Below the pieces are notes generated by a model. That model saw only the letters and a list, made by a program, of their open reading frames with translations. It was not told the origin of the DNA and did no database searches. Both the position numbers and the translations under genes were made by a program. Positions 7,290 to 7,442 of a DNA stretch of 7,442 nt are shown one piece after another. Origin of the DNA: Chloroflexota bacterium (GTDB lineage Bacteria > Chloroflexota > Dehalococcoidia > JACPPY01); contig JACPRR010000175.1 of assembly GCA_016189825.1 (NCBI GenBank), forward strand, positions 1 through 7,442, in the 5' to 3' direction. Within the stretch, counting starts at the first letter, position 1. Every line of letters begins with the position of its first letter.

Positions 7290-7442
7290 CTAATCTTTGT
7301 TGATCTTCGCGTACAAAGCTTGAGTTTCTGCCAGAGGCTCTATGTCAAGCTCACGCGCCAAAATGCGCCGACATTCCTGAAACTGCCGCAATGCTTCATC
7401 CCGGCGCCCGGCGGCCCACAGGCAGGACATCAACTGCCGGTG
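7290..7442 (-). CDS. C-terminal end of a BTAD-domain transcriptional regulator (5' part cut by window edge)
   Basis: The last 50 codons of a minus-strand gene are present, ending EPLAETQALYAKINKD and a TAG stop at 7290-7292. The visible sequence begins HRQLMSCLWAAGRRDEALRQ and continues through FQECRRILARELDIEPLAET. This is the last TPR-like helix pair of a bacterial transcriptional activation domain (BTAD), with the typical HRQLM...AGRRxEALRQ...CRRxLxxELxIEPxxET pattern. BTAD domains occur in SARP-type activators and in large ATPase/LuxR-like regulators, usually next to a winged-helix DNA-binding domain; which type this is cannot be seen. The gene points towards the nar operon and stops about 174 nt before the small first gene, so it could regulate that operon, but this is inferred from position only. 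I see no clear hairpin terminator after its stop. Confidence 0.85.
   Translation of the reverse strand, partial: HRQLMSCLWAAGRRDEALRQFQECRRILARELDIEPLAETQALYAKINKD

Noticed and set aside
7268..7292. Rho-independent terminator after the BTAD gene
   Set aside because: The stretch is C-rich on the minus strand, but I could not form a convincing stem followed by a T run.

Overview
The window carries a membrane-bound respiratory nitrate reductase operon (nar type, or possibly a cytoplasmic-type nitrite oxidoreductase). Every gene lies on the minus strand, so transcription runs from the right edge to the left. In transcription order it holds: the C-terminal end of a BTAD-type transcriptional regulator (7442 to 7290); an intergenic control region with two ~65-bp direct repeats 77 bp apart (7117 to 7289); a 72-aa protein of unknown function (7116 to 6898); a membrane-anchored dihaem cytochrome c (6860 to 5976); narG (5979 to 2362); narH (2348 to 858); narJ (861 to 298); and the first third of narI (305 to the left edge, cut).

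The genes are packed tightly: cytochrome/narG, narH/narJ and narJ/narI overlap by 4, 4 and 8 nt, narG/narH are 13 nt apart, and the small gene ends 37 nt before the cytochrome gene. This points to one transcript, most likely started in the repeat region. NarG holds the Mo-bisPGD active site and the first Fe-S cluster, NarH carries four more Fe-S clusters, NarI is the dihaem b membrane subunit facing the quinone pool, and NarJ is the assembly chaperone. The leading cytochrome has an export signal, two CxxCH haem sites and a C-terminal membrane helix. It could therefore exchange electrons with the complex on the outer face of the membrane. A dihaem cytochrome c gene at the head of a nar operon resembles the narC-narGHJI arrangement known from Thermus and differs from the E. 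coli narGHJI layout.

The organism is probably a GC-rich member of the Chloroflexota or a related deep-branching lineage. This rests on the BTAD regulator, on a small first gene resembling a short hypothetical family I associate from memory with Chloroflexota genomes, and on the Thermus-like cytochrome-first order. It is an inference, not a proof. I see no mobile element, CRISPR array, tRNA or rRNA, and no gene-free stretch longer than 300 bases. The core enzyme is familiar. The least explained parts are the duplicated control region, the small first gene and the cytochrome.
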